From assembly GCA_020055645.1 (NCBI GenBank), contig CM034546.1, positions 135,677,875-135,741,874 on the forward strand: a stretch of 64,000 nucleotides of DNA, written 5' to 3'. The stretch is from Tomocerus qinae. Lineage: Eukaryota > Arthropoda > Collembola > Entomobryomorpha > Tomoceridae. A program made the position numbers and the translations under genes. Shown here piece after piece: positions 1 to 11,243 of this stretch. Each line of letters begins with the position of its first letter. The stretch's first letter is position 1. The notes below the pieces were generated by a model. It searched no databases. It worked only from the letters and a program-made list of their open reading frames with translations, and had not been told where the DNA came from.

Positions 1-64
1 ACAGATAATCATTCCTTTAAAGCAGTCCAGCTACTTAATGGTCAATATTTATTTTTTTTGGTTC

Positions 65-1259
65 CTATATTCCTCCGCCAACATGTGCACGTACACGATA
101 TTCTTTACTCAGCCGAGCTTTCTGTTAGGGTATGTCATTTCTTATTTGCGGAAGGGGATTTTCGGTCTGTCTGTCTGTGTATAGTGTATATATCTAAACT
201 ACTCATTTCTCCATGTATAAAAGGTTTGTGACATAAGTTTCGACTTCTAACCAATAACTTTCGACTTCAAACCAATTATTTCGATTTCAAACCAAATATT
301 TCGACTTCTAACCACTTTTTCGGCTATAACATTCGTTCCAATTTTACTTGCCTGATACACGTGACCTTCTTATTGCTCACATTTGTGTTATCACAGTTAA
401 TTTACCTTAATAAGGGAAAGTATATGGGCAGCTTCTTTAAAGCAGTTGTTTTTGAACGATCCTTCAGCATGTAGCTCAGCGAATTGGGTTTCGTCGATAT
501 CCGGACAAAGGTGCGGAATCCAAGTGAAGATTAAAAATTGCACCCTGCTTTGAATTCCGATCTACAAAAAATACATTAGTAAAAAATACTTGAAAATGAA
601 AACGTTTTAGAGTTATGGAATTTGTCTATCTTTTTGATATGACCTTATAAAATAAATTACAAGATTAAGACAAGACATATAATAGTATTAAATTGTACGT
701 CATAGTTGGTGCTCTGTAGAATTTCTACAAAGCTTGAGATCGCCTGTTGATTTTTAAATGACTTAATGAATAGTTTCTCATCAATATCAGGTACAAATCC
801 AGGGCAGAGACTTTCAACAGCTATAATGATGTGAATCATAGTTAATGATATCAGTTGGGAATACAATTTTGATGCATCAGACTTGCAGAATTCGAATCCA
901 CCCTAAATAATAATTTGAATATTTTTAAATGAGCTTTCAAGGGTTGACTAATTTAAAATCGGAAATAAAGTAATTTCTCACCAGTAATACACCAACTAAA
1001 AATTCAGCAATCTGACGAGCGCCGTTAGATCCAAATTCTTTCTGAATTAATAATGCTTTTTTGGCAGCATCATAGAAATACTTCTCTTCAATAGAAACGA
1101 ATAAATCAAAAATCGTTCTATGAAACGCATTCAGTTCTTTCTCAAGATTGCGACTGCGACTCAAGGTAAAGTTTTTTCTCCCATTGTCTGGGATAAACCA
1201 TTTAGACAACCAGTGATGTCTATTTTGACGAAATGCAGCATAATAGTTTATTTTGCATC
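65..1259 (-). repeat. Module 4 (X-Y-Z) of the repeat protein, C-terminal
   Basis: X is 1259-982, Y is 902-699 and Z is 561-406 plus a possible last exon 121-65 ending in TAG. Motifs WLSKWFI, AKKALLIQKEFG, ARQIAEFLV, PDIDEKLFI and FKNQQAISSFV match module 3. Lengths of Y are identical (204 nt) in modules 3 and 4. The terminal exon is supported only by an acceptor and matching phase. Confidence 0.6.
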
Positions 1260-4200
1260 CTAAGGATAAAAAAATTTAAAATTGATTGAAAGTTATCAAT
1301 GACGAGTAATTAATTTTGTACAAAGATTTAGCAGAACATTCCCAATGTAAAGTAAATGGACTGTGACTGCACCGTTAGGGTTGACGATACCTTGTGATTG
1401 TCGTCTGAGTACCATCTGAGACTTGTCTTTCTGCACGCTGGCCTCTTTGTTAACAGGCAAAGATATATTCTTACGACCAAACACTATTTGAATTGAAACA
1501 TTAAATTGTTTATGTCCTTGCTTGGAAGTCTCATTATAATAAAACGTACCTTAAAAGGCTTACAACAAAATATTTACCTCTGTCCACAGACTCTTGTTTA
1601 ATAACAACTTCACTTCCACTGCTTACAGGGTCTAATTCTCTTTCCGAAATGCTTTCTGAATTTATTAATTCAGTCGTAGTACTTTTAGCCGTTATATTGC
1701 AGTTGACCTCGTCCTTTAAGTCGGGTTCTATATCTGTTGTTTGGATAACTTGAGCAGCTGCTACATTTTGGTTACTGCAACCCGGGACATCAACTATATT
1801 TTCAACATATACATTCCCAACGTCAGAAGGAAGCTCTGCATTTGACAAAACTAATGATAAAAATATAGTAATAAATAAAAGACATCAGGTAGAGTATGAC
1901 TTCTTTAACCAATAGGGATTTGAGCTGCTGGTAAAACTAATTCATAATTTTTAAATGCAAAAGATCATAATTTGCACCACAACATGTAGTCACCTTGGGG
2001 TTTTCCAACATCCTTGATAATTTCATCTTCCTTGTCATCTGCCACGGATGTGGGTGAGGTAGTCAACATGTTAACCGAAGAAGACGCATCAATTTGAGTA
2101 TTTTCTTCTACTAAATTCATCATTTCTGGGGCAACATTTTGAAAATTTCCAATTTCCATGCCATCGATACTCGCGCTGGAGTTATCTTGAGTCTTTTCCT
2201 TATTGCTTCTGAAATTTACAAAAAGGGTCACTTTATATCTTGAATATAATCATAAAAACTATAACGTATTTAATTGGAAAATAGTGAACCGAATTGTTGA
2301 AAACTCTTCCTTGTCGTACGAATTTATTTCTTCGATATACTGTAACAAAAAAGTGTGCACAAACAATGAATTCAATCGCTTGACATGTTAATTAGAATTA
2401 ATTTCTGTTTAAAACCTTCTATTCTGATAAAGTGTTTTTTATTTGCAAAGTTTTTACAAGCAAATCACATTGAAATATATTTAAAATGGACGATTTATTT
2501 ACCCGGATCATTTTATTTACTATAAAGCCTTCCATAAACCCATTCCTTGTGGGCAACGCACGAGAATTTATTTTATCAGCACTGCTATCAACAGAGATGT
2601 AAGGGATCCAAGTGTCAATTATAACTTGTACCATACATTGAACAGATACCTACAAATATAAAATATAAATCAACAATTTATCATCTTTTTGACATTTACA
2701 TACTATTTTAGTATACAATAGAATACAAAGATTGTACTAAAAGTATTTAAATTAAAAAATACTTATCTTGGGAACGTAATACGGAATATGTTACAGATAG
2801 AAGGACCAATTAAAAAATAAATACTCATGAAATGTATAGAATATTGCAGAGTGAAATGTATGGAAGAATACTATAAGATTAAATTACCGGAAATACAATG
2901 TCCTGGAAGCGTTTTACAAATCGTGAAACCGCCTGTTGATTTTTAAAGGCTCTGATAAACGGTTTCTTATCAATGTCAGGCAGAACACCTGGACAGACGG
3001 TTTCAACACCAATAATAATGTGGATCAATACTAACGAAATGAACCGCGACGACACTTTTGATTCGTAAGACTTGCAAAAGTCAAATCCTCTCTAGAAAGG
3101 CAAAAATAGATAATTGACACATTAACTATCCTATTTACAAAGGATAAAATTATCAGTATCAAGTCTTCTCACAGTATCACAATTAACAGTGAAAAAATTA
3201 AACTGAATTAAAAACTTGAAAGTTAAACAAATTAAAGCTTTTACATAAAAAATTGCTTACCAGTAGTTGACTGACTAGAAATTCGGCAATCTGACGAGTA
3301 CCATTAAATCCGAATTCTGCCTGAATTAAAAAGGCTTCTTTTGCAGCATCATAAAATTTCTTCTCTTCAACTGGAAAGAATAAATCTAAAACTTGCTCAC
3401 GAAACTTGTCCAACGCCCAAAAAAGACTGGGGCAAGGATTGAGTGTTCGGCGACTGTACTTAATTTGAAAAATAGTTCTGTAATTCCGATCTTCTGTCAC
3501 AAACCATTTTGACAACCAATCATGGCATTCAATAATGTGATCTATTCTGCGTCTGAGTTCTAAACTGAGTCCTGTAATATGCAATGATTAATTATTTTAA
3601 ATGATCAAACAGGTGATTTTTTATAATGGACTCTTCAATTCAATGAATTTATAAAATTTAAAATACAATTTGAAAAGTTAATTTACTTTGAGGGTTTGAA
3701 GGTTTTCTGTCAACTAGTTGACTTTCTGGCACAGTTGGACGATTTTCAACACTGACACTTTCATCGATGTCGTAAATAGAAGCCGGGGTATTCAAAGGAG
3801 CTAAAATCACAATTGAAACATTATTAGACAGTTGATAGAAATTATTATTTATTATATAGTTACAGTTAAATATTTAAAAGGTATTTTTTAACGCCATGAA
3901 TTTTTTGGGACCACCCCAAATTGTCAACACCTTTTTGTCAACACCTTTTTGTCAACAGAATTATACATGGTTAGGTTAGGTTAGGTTAGGTTAGGTTAGA
4001 ATAGGTTATAGTGTTGACAATTAAGTGTTGACAATTCGGGGGTGAATCGAATTTTTGGGTTGTTACCATTTCTATTTTCCAAGTTTTTAATTGGAATGCT
4101 GGCTGAATTTATTGAGACTGTGGTTGGATTTTTAGCAGCTATATCGGTGTCAGTCTCTACTTCATCCTCGCTTGAATAGAGAACAACAGTGGCTACTTCC

Positions 4201-7200
4201 TCCCTCTGCTGACTCTTGTCAATTTGAGCAATGATGGATACTTCTTCTCCCTTACCATCTTCAACTTCTACTTCTACTCTCCTTTTCAAATGTAAATGTG
4301 CAGGAAGTGCTACATACGAAAAAATATATTCGAGCATTACAAAAAGTCAAATAAATGCTAAACTGTGAATAACTTACGCAAATATCGGATTCCTCTGCAA
4401 TGCCAGAAATAATTCCCGTCTATTTTAGAAAGATATTCGTCAACAAGACAACTATTCCACATCTGCCTCATCCAATACAATATTCGTCTATTTTCGTGCT
4501 AAATGAACATCATTATGGTTGCATTGTAAATATTTAATTAACATTCCTTTCAATAAAACTCAAGGGGGAAATTTTTTAGTTCATCTTGTCTATCCACTAA
4601 CTACTAACCAATTCCATGGACGTATGTTCAGGTCGGCTTTTGCATCATCTTATTATTTATACGATTTGAAATTGAATAATTGTAAAGAACTAATTTGTCT
4701 ACTTTCTCAAGTTTTAAATCTGTTTATAAGCCATACCTTAACCAAAATTAGAAGCAAAATATTGCAACTGATGAGCTAACCTAAAAATTTTCTTGTAACA
4801 GCATTTAACATAGATCGTTGTAGTAACAATGTGATTGTTTACGATATTTTTGAACAGAGTTGCCTGTTTGAACATACAACAATGGAATGGCTTTTTGGGT
4901 TAGTGATTACTATCCATGAACTATTTTTTCTTACGGTATTTACATTTTTTAGAATTGATACTAAATCTCGGAAACCAATCACGAAAGCATTTGTAGAAAA
5001 GGCTTTGCTATATGCTCTTGACATTTTTGGTTTAAACACATTCATAGACTGCACTGCTTCCGCGCAGATAATCACATGGATAATAAGAGCAGCAACCAAT
5101 CGCTCATGTAACGATACAGAAGGATGTCCTCCATTTCGAAATAGATTTTTCCCGCCGGTCTAATAATAGAAAATATTTATCATTATGATTTTTACAGATT
5201 GAATTACTTTAGAATGTTGGACACAAAATAAATGTTACCCGAATATTACCCGAATATTATATATTACCCGAATACGAATTAATAATTACATTAATAATAA
5301 TTACATTAATAAATAAATTCAAAAACTTCTCATAAATTCTAATTACCAATCGTTCTGTTAATAACTCCGCCACGATCCCAACTTGATTGTTTCCAAATAC
5401 ACTTTCGATGAAAAATGCTTCTTTTGCAACATTAACAAACTTTTCCTTCTCAGTAGTTAGAAGTAAGCTTGTTACATTTCTAGAGAAATGTTCGATGTTG
5501 AACTCAACATATTTTCCATACAGGGACGTGGCAATTAGTCTATTGAATGGTTTTTTCACAGAATATATGTCGGTAAGCCGCTTTTTCGTTTCTTCTTGCA
5601 TTGGAAATTCTATTATCCAATCGACTTTGATTAAGTTCTCTGTGACAATAATGCTGTCACAGCTGTCGCCTGGAAGATAAATTAAATGTTCTTAATTTGT
5701 ATTGCATTAAATTTTGATAAAACATTAATGAAGCGATGTAGAGAAGCAAACTTACCAATGGTTTCAACCGAAATTTCCTGCATATCTAAATCCCTTTCGT
5801 TCATATCAAAATTTTCAATTTTTAGATTGAAGTCGTGGACATCTACTTGATGGCTACCATTTTGGATTGTTTGACTGCTACTATATTCATTCGGAACCTG
5901 GTAATCTGGGTATTGTTGGACTACAATGACAAAAGAGAAACTAATTTGTCGATTAAATAACTTAACTTAAATAACTTATATTAACGAAAAATATGCCAGA
6001 AATAGAGTAAAATAATAAATTGCATCTTAGAAACAATTAATGTAAAAAGCCCGTAGTCCCTGGACAAAAAGCTTTAAACTTGGGGAAATAAAAAAAGGCT
6101 ACCTCTCAGTTTGCGCCAAAAATCTCTTGAATCTATAGTCTGCAACGACTGAGGAGAAAAATACTGACCCAATCGCCACCGCAAAGAATATAGTTCATTT
6201 TGTTTTGGAGGTGTGGCCTGAAATAATTAATACTTGTTATGGTACGCATAAAAAATTGCATTTACTAACCTTGCATCCTTAAATCAGCATTATTTGGTGG
6301 ATACCATTTTACATAAACAGGCTATACGTCAGTAATGCAATAATATGTGTTACATGTTGGTTGGGTAGATATACCCCTATTCATTTATTTAAAACCAAAC
6401 TCGACGACAAACAATATCACAATGTCAAAGAACTATTTTCTGTCAATTATGGTTCTGATTACATTTAAATGCAAATAATATCTTACCTCTGTCACCAAAT
6501 CTCTGAATAAACCTCCTCGCGTGAAAATAGATTCGAATTGTTCACAAAGTAGCGAGGATTGGAAATTAGCCCTTTCAACGCCAATCATCAAATACGTTAA
6601 ATATAAAACAATCATCCGAATATATACCGTGTTTTTACTATTTCTAACCTGAAATAAAACATTAAACAATAATTTTAGAAAAGACAAATGACATTGACTA
6701 CGTGAGACAAGGATAAGTCACAGATGGGAATTACCAATCTTATGTTAATGTCGTCTAACAAGCATCTTAATCCTTTGTTCCCAAATTTATTCACAATAAG
6801 AACACAAAATTTTGCTCTCTTCATTAACTCGACTTTCGTAATCGAGCCATTTGCCCATTTCTTACGAGGAATTGTAACCCATCCACGAATTTTTTTTAAA
6901 TCGGAAGTTAATGGAATGTTAAATATTTCCTTGTCACTAATTTTAAAATGGAGCAGCAAGTGTGGACTGTCTTCTAGCTCGAAATGTAGATACATTTTAT
7001 CGGGACCTAAAAATGTTAAAATTAAAGATTAAAAATAGCTATATGTACATTTGCTATACATACATTTACAAAACAATGACATTTAAATTGAAGAACATAA
7101 ACATCGTGATTTTATTTTGTATTATCTTACCATTTTGCTGATTTCGACCAGTTCCCCCCGTAACTCCATGAGGACTATCGTTCCGTGAATTGGAGGATCC

Positions 7201-7782
7201 TTAGAAAAATAATAAAAACTTTTAATTTCCTTACAAAAAATATGCACGTCAAAATATTTAACTGACCATGATTACCAACGGGATTTTGAGTGGTTTCAGT
7301 TGGTTCGATATCCCTTCCATTTAGCTGCGGAATTCCATTTGCCATCCACGTACTTTGTGGTGGTGCTTGAAAACCCGTTAAATAAGGGTAGGGATTTTGT
7401 GACTGCCACCGCCAATTTTGTTGAACTGAAAATTGGCAATTCAATTACAATAAACAAGATGAAACCACAAACCAACACTGATGACGTGATGACCAATGAC
7501 AATGACTGAATTGTTAATTAATGCGAAAGGATGATGGATAACTGTGATTATTAATTGTGGTATCAGAAATGAATAATTAAGTAAAAATACTTTTGTTAAA
7601 TCTAGTTTTGATTTACCTGCTGGGTAGATTGGGGGTGGATTAGGATTCAGTGGATGAACAGCACTAGCTGAGGGCAAATTCTGGAAGTTATTACTTTGGC
7701 TGGGACGATAATGAAAGTTATCCTGGATAATTATCGGCGAGCCAGGATCACCACTGTAATTTGGAGCAGGAGATCTACTCAT
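65..7782 (-). CDS. Four-module repeat protein, unrecognised family (about 23 coding exons)
   Basis: Proposed coding exons, 5' to 3': 7782-7617, 7425-7267, 7199-7131, 7006-6735, 6648-6487, 6217-6103, 5920-5756, 5669-5347, 5159-4935, 4498-4378, 4309-4067, 3800-3687, 3571-3261, 3091-2888, 2649-2503, 2339-2290, 2208-1994, 1850-1578, 1483-1391, 1259-982, 902-699, 561-406, 121-65. Every junction has GT/AG and keeps one open frame, giving about 1373 residues. The start is the ATG at 7782 (MSRSPAPN...), followed by a Pro/Gln/Asn-rich N-terminus. A unit X (about 95 aa, ending in a motif like RQIAEFL), Y (about 68 aa, helical, amphipathic) and Z (about 40-55 aa) occurs four times, separated by acidic or Ser/Thr-rich linkers. 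No signal peptide or membrane segment is evident. The last 57-nt exon and the 50-nt exon 2339-2290 are the weakest calls. Function unknown; I recognise no domain. Splitting into two or more genes is possible but no internal module begins with a convincing ATG. Confidence 0.72.
237..333. repeat. Short tandem repeat, about 22-bp unit
   Basis: Four imperfect copies of a unit like TTTCGACTTCTAACCAATAA lie downstream of or within the 3' end of the four-module gene, in the proposed last intron. Confidence 0.8.
2290..3571 (-). repeat. Module 3 (X-Y-Z) of the repeat protein
   Basis: X is 3571-3261, Y is 3091-2888 and Z is split into 2649-2503 and 2339-2290. X (WLSKWFV ... AKEAFLIQAEFG ... TRQIAEFLV) and Y (GFDFCKS ... 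PDIDKKPFI ... FKNQQAVSRFV) are very close to module 4, so these two modules duplicated last. The 50-nt exon was placed because reading phase cannot be kept without it. Confidence 0.65.
3911..4044. mobile_element. Small inverted-repeat element (MITE-like) in an intron
   Basis: The ends form a 20-bp imperfect inverted repeat: CACCCCAAATTGTCAACAC at the left and GTGTTGACAATTCGGGGGTG at the right. TTGTCAACACCTTT is repeated inside the left arm. The element sits in the intron between exons 4309-4067 and 3800-3687 and encloses a TTAGG tract. Confidence 0.65.
3970..3999 (+). repeat. Interstitial telomeric-type repeat (TTAGG)n
   Basis: Five to six head-to-tail GGTTA/TTAGG units lie inside the small inverted-repeat element. 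TTAGG is the canonical arthropod telomere unit; here the tract is short and internal, so it is not a chromosome end. Confidence 0.85.
4378..5669 (-). repeat. Module 2 (X-Y-Z) of the repeat protein
   Basis: X is 5669-5347, Y is 5159-4935 and Z is 4498-4378. The X end (GIVAELLTERL) is intermediate between module 1 and modules 3/4. Z shares the pattern ID-x-x-x-FW with module 1 (TIDSRDFWRKLR and KIDGNYFWHCRG), which supports the exon calls. Confidence 0.65.
6103..7006 (-). repeat. Module 1 (X-Y-Z) of the repeat protein
   Basis: X is exon 7006-6735, Y is 6648-6487 and Z is 6217-6103. X ends phase 0, Y is phase 0 and Z ends phase 1, as in module 2. It is the most divergent copy: the X end reads RCLLDDINIRL where modules 3 and 4 have RQIAEFLV, and Y is the shortest, lacking the FEFCKS-like start of modules 3 and 4. 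Confidence 0.65.
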
Positions 7783-9482
7783 GTTGAATATATATTTAAA
7801 TCATTTATTTTAAACGACAGTCAGCAGTAATTATTGGTTCATCGATAACAAAACTATCCGAGCAAATGATAAGCAAGCGACGAGAGAACAAAATCAAAAC
7901 AACTAGCAAAGCACAGAAGCGAAATGCCTTTGGCCCACTCACTATTATGTTTGTACATCTGCCGCGAAGTTAAAGCAAGGAGGTCTCCATTCTCCAATAG
8001 TCTCCATACGCCCAACAAAGTAACAAGTACGTCATAAGGACAGCATTATAATTATGACTCATAATTGTCTAATTCTATATCTAGCATTGTATTATTGTAT
8101 AATAATATAAGTCCATGTCTATTGGCCATTAAGATTGGGGGGGGGGGCATAGGGGGCAAATTCCCCCTCCCAAAAATGTAAGAAAAGAGTAATATTTTCC
8201 CATAATACCAAAAAGTTTCGAGCTTTGCGTGATTTTATGTGATTTTTAGGCCATTTTTCCCTAGTTTAGACAAAAAAGAGCGCCGCTTCCTTAGTCCTTA
8301 CCCTCTCCGAAATCGACTTCTAAATAAACAAGGTACTGCACGGGGCGATGGGTTACATAAATGGTGTGATTAAAATTTCATTAAAAATTGTAACTTGTAA
8401 CCCTCAAACATTGTAGTAAACATTGTCAAGAAAGTTTTTTGGATTCGGACAACAGAAAACCGAGTTTAAATATTTTTTGTAACCTCTTAACTGGTCCGAA
8501 TTTCCAGTGTTTTTTAAAATTCGGTTTCCCTTTTCGTTCACTAAATTGACCCTGTGTGCTTGCTTGATCGAATACATGACTTTTGACACCGAAGTAATGG
8601 GTTGAAGACAGGGATGCTAAGATTATTTGTTTCGTTAAATTAAATGGGTGCTCAAGATTAATAAAAATGAAACAATGTTTTTTTAAGAAATTGACCAAGG
8701 TACCTATTTAAGTCTTTTGTATATATAGCTACAGAAGTTGTGACGCAATTCTTTTCAACGCTTGAAGATATTCAAAAATTTTCGAATGTGGATGCAATAA
8801 AAAAATTAAAACGTATTTCGAAAATGGTCGATTAAACTTTTAGAAGTATCCTAAAATATTTGAAAGAGCTGGTCCGCATTTATTTGTCATTCATTCACTA
8901 AAAATTACAATACTGATACAATTATACAATGCCCCAAAAAATTAAAATAGCTGGTTTTTTGGGCAAGAGTCTTTGGGCTTTAATATATATTTCTTTGCAC
9001 ATAGCTATTATAATACAATACACAGTATTTAACTCATAAATTAGTGATCTATTAAATATGTACTAAGTACTAAGTACTAATAATATTTGCGCATTCAGAA
9101 TTTATCTGCGTTTTATTTAATAATATTTTACCAATCCACTTTTCTGGTTAATAGTGAATCTCCTATATATTATTATATTTTTAATATTGATATGATAATC
9201 CCTGTCTAATGATATCCTAATTATTATGCTCAATATCCTTTATTACTGCTATAAAATGCTGTTCTAAATTATACATAAATGTAAAATTAAGGACTTTACT
9301 TTCATTGTAAGTACAATAATTTTAAAATTGGTATACCAGTATATAATAATTGATAACTGCACATAAGTGGTTTCTATAAAAAATAATAATTTCTCTACCT
9401 TTCTGTTTTCATGTAGCCCGGAAGGTCCACTCACTACGAAAACAATAGTCACAGCAAAAACACATCTCAATTTCACTTCAAA
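7783..9482. other. Intergenic, no gene seen
   Basis: This holds the upstream flank of the minus-strand four-module gene and of the first receptor-like gene. It contains a poly-G run near 8138 followed by a C-rich stretch, resembling a decayed dispersed repeat that recurs near 16120, 24490 and 29940. AT-rich elsewhere; no convincing coding exon. Confidence 0.5.
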
Positions 9483-10742
9483 ATGGCCTCTACTGTTATG
9501 CTTAAGTCGTTTGATAATTATTTCTACATTTTCGGAGATAAATTTCACGCATCATTTTTAACGTGGTGTTCACAAACCAAAACGTTCCATCTTAATTCAA
9601 GAATAAAAGAATTGGCGATCTGGTTCTTCTTTTTCATAGTAGGAGTTTTGCTCAATGCATTTATTTCAGGAACTCTGATTATGCAAATATTTACGCCATT
9701 TCTATCGGCCGATAAAATTATTACATTTGCAATGATGGTAGTCGTGCTCAGTTTGTCTGAGTTCTTCAACGTCGTTTTATTCGTCAAAAGAAAACATTTC
9801 TGCTATACACTGAACTCCGCTTTTAATATGGATTTAACGCTACTAAGTAATTTTATTTAACAATTCAAATAATTGGTTTAACTTAATTTTGTATTTCATG
9901 GAATTTTTTGGTTTTGTGCATTTACAGGAAAGTATCGAAGTCGGTGGGAGTTTTGGGACTTTCAGAAATATGAAATCTTGGCAATGTTAATGAAAGTAAT
10001 AACTGCTATGGGGATATCCACAGCGGTCTTTGTGTCAATTTCATTCGTCACGGTTTCCTTCAGCCCGGTTCTTTATCTTTTTCAAGTTTTACAGTTAGAT
10101 TCCTTGATAAGTAGAGTAATAGCTGTACCTTTTATTACGATTTTGGTAGTTCATTTATGGTTCCCTGTTCTCCTATTGACTTACTGTGCTTTCGTATATG
10201 CAATTATTGTTATATTTTGGCTACAATTAATCACTGCAAGGAAATCAAAGAGTTTGAAATATTTCAAAACGAAAACGTATTTCCGAAACCATCCTTTAGT
10301 TACTCTGCGTATTTATAAAGCGTTGGGAGTTTTAAATTTCGATATAAATTATTTGCTGGTGAATCAATTAGGACCGTCTATTTTGTTGGTTGCTGGATTG
10401 TTAAACATCTTGGTTAATTTTGTTACTATTAAAATGTACCACATAATGTCAATTCAAGGCTACATCGTTTATCCTCTGATGGCAGTTATGGTCCTCATAC
10501 TTGAAGTTCTGGTCATTCCAGCCTTGGCCTTGGTCAACACAAAATCCCAGGAATTTATTCAGCGTAGCATGAGACATTACTACAATCCGATCATTCGGAA
10601 AATGATCAGGACCTGTCGTCCATTGGGATTGGTAATGGGGCCATTTTTCACCATGAAGAGGTCGACTACCTTTACTTTTCTTCAAGTGGTGATGATACAT
10701 ACGATGAATTTAATGTTACTAGTGAATATTCCCATAGTATAG
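9483..10742 (+). CDS. Seven-TM receptor-like protein, array copy A
   Basis: Two exons, 9483-9846 and 9928-10742, with an intron after codon position 1, give 392 residues. The predicted hydrophobic segments lie near residues 44-68, 78-103, 141-166, 185-220 (long, perhaps two), 270-290, 300-323 and 367-388. There is no signal peptide. Family hallmarks are RKSKSL after segment 4, VNTKSQEF after segment 6, a CRPLG...GPFF motif, and STTFTFLQVV starting the last segment. Length, topology and tandem expansion resemble arthropod gustatory/odorant receptors, and the last segment loosely recalls the Gr TM7 signature, but I cannot confirm that relationship. The ATG at 9483 aligns with the starts of copies C, E and G. 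A poly(A)-like AATAAA lies near 10796. Confidence 0.85.
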
Positions 10743-11005
10743 CTTTAATTTATTTTCCTCGTTGTATACAATATTATAAATATATCCATAAAATATAATA
10801 AAATTGAAATTTGGACCTATAAACAATCTTAATTGCTCTTTTAACAACTTTTATTAATTTTTAAGTGTTGGAGGAAAGAATGGCGGCCATTTTCGTATTT
10901 TTAGCAAACCAAGCATTTTTGGTCTGCATGGCCTGATTTTTAATGTCAACCTTACTTATTACTTATATTCATTTCTTGAAGATGAATAAAGGCGGACGCT
11001 AATTT

Positions 11006-11243
11006 GTGGGATTCTACAAGAAAACCGGCGCAGCGAAAAAAATACGAAAACTGTTTTAATCCATCAAAAAGTAGAACCGTTTTCTGTCCAAAAAATGACA
11101 CTCGTCCCATATTTTTAAAACACTCCTACGAATTTTAATAAATATTGAAAGTCAACGCAGTCCTTTAAGCTTGATTGGCTTTAAATCCATTTTCTAGCTA
11201 ACTAAGTCTAGTAGGCTGCGCCGGTTTTCTTGTAGAATCCCAC
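11006..11243. mobile_element. MITE with 29-bp perfect terminal inverted repeats
   Basis: The left end begins GTGGGATTCTACAAGAAAAC and the right end is its exact reverse complement through 29 bp (including CCGGCGCAGC). Both sides are flanked by ATTT, a possible 4-bp target duplication. Non-coding, 238 bp. Confidence 0.8.

Noticed and set aside
3970-3999. TTAGG tract as a chromosome end
   Set aside because: Only 30 bp long and embedded in an intron of a continuing gene.
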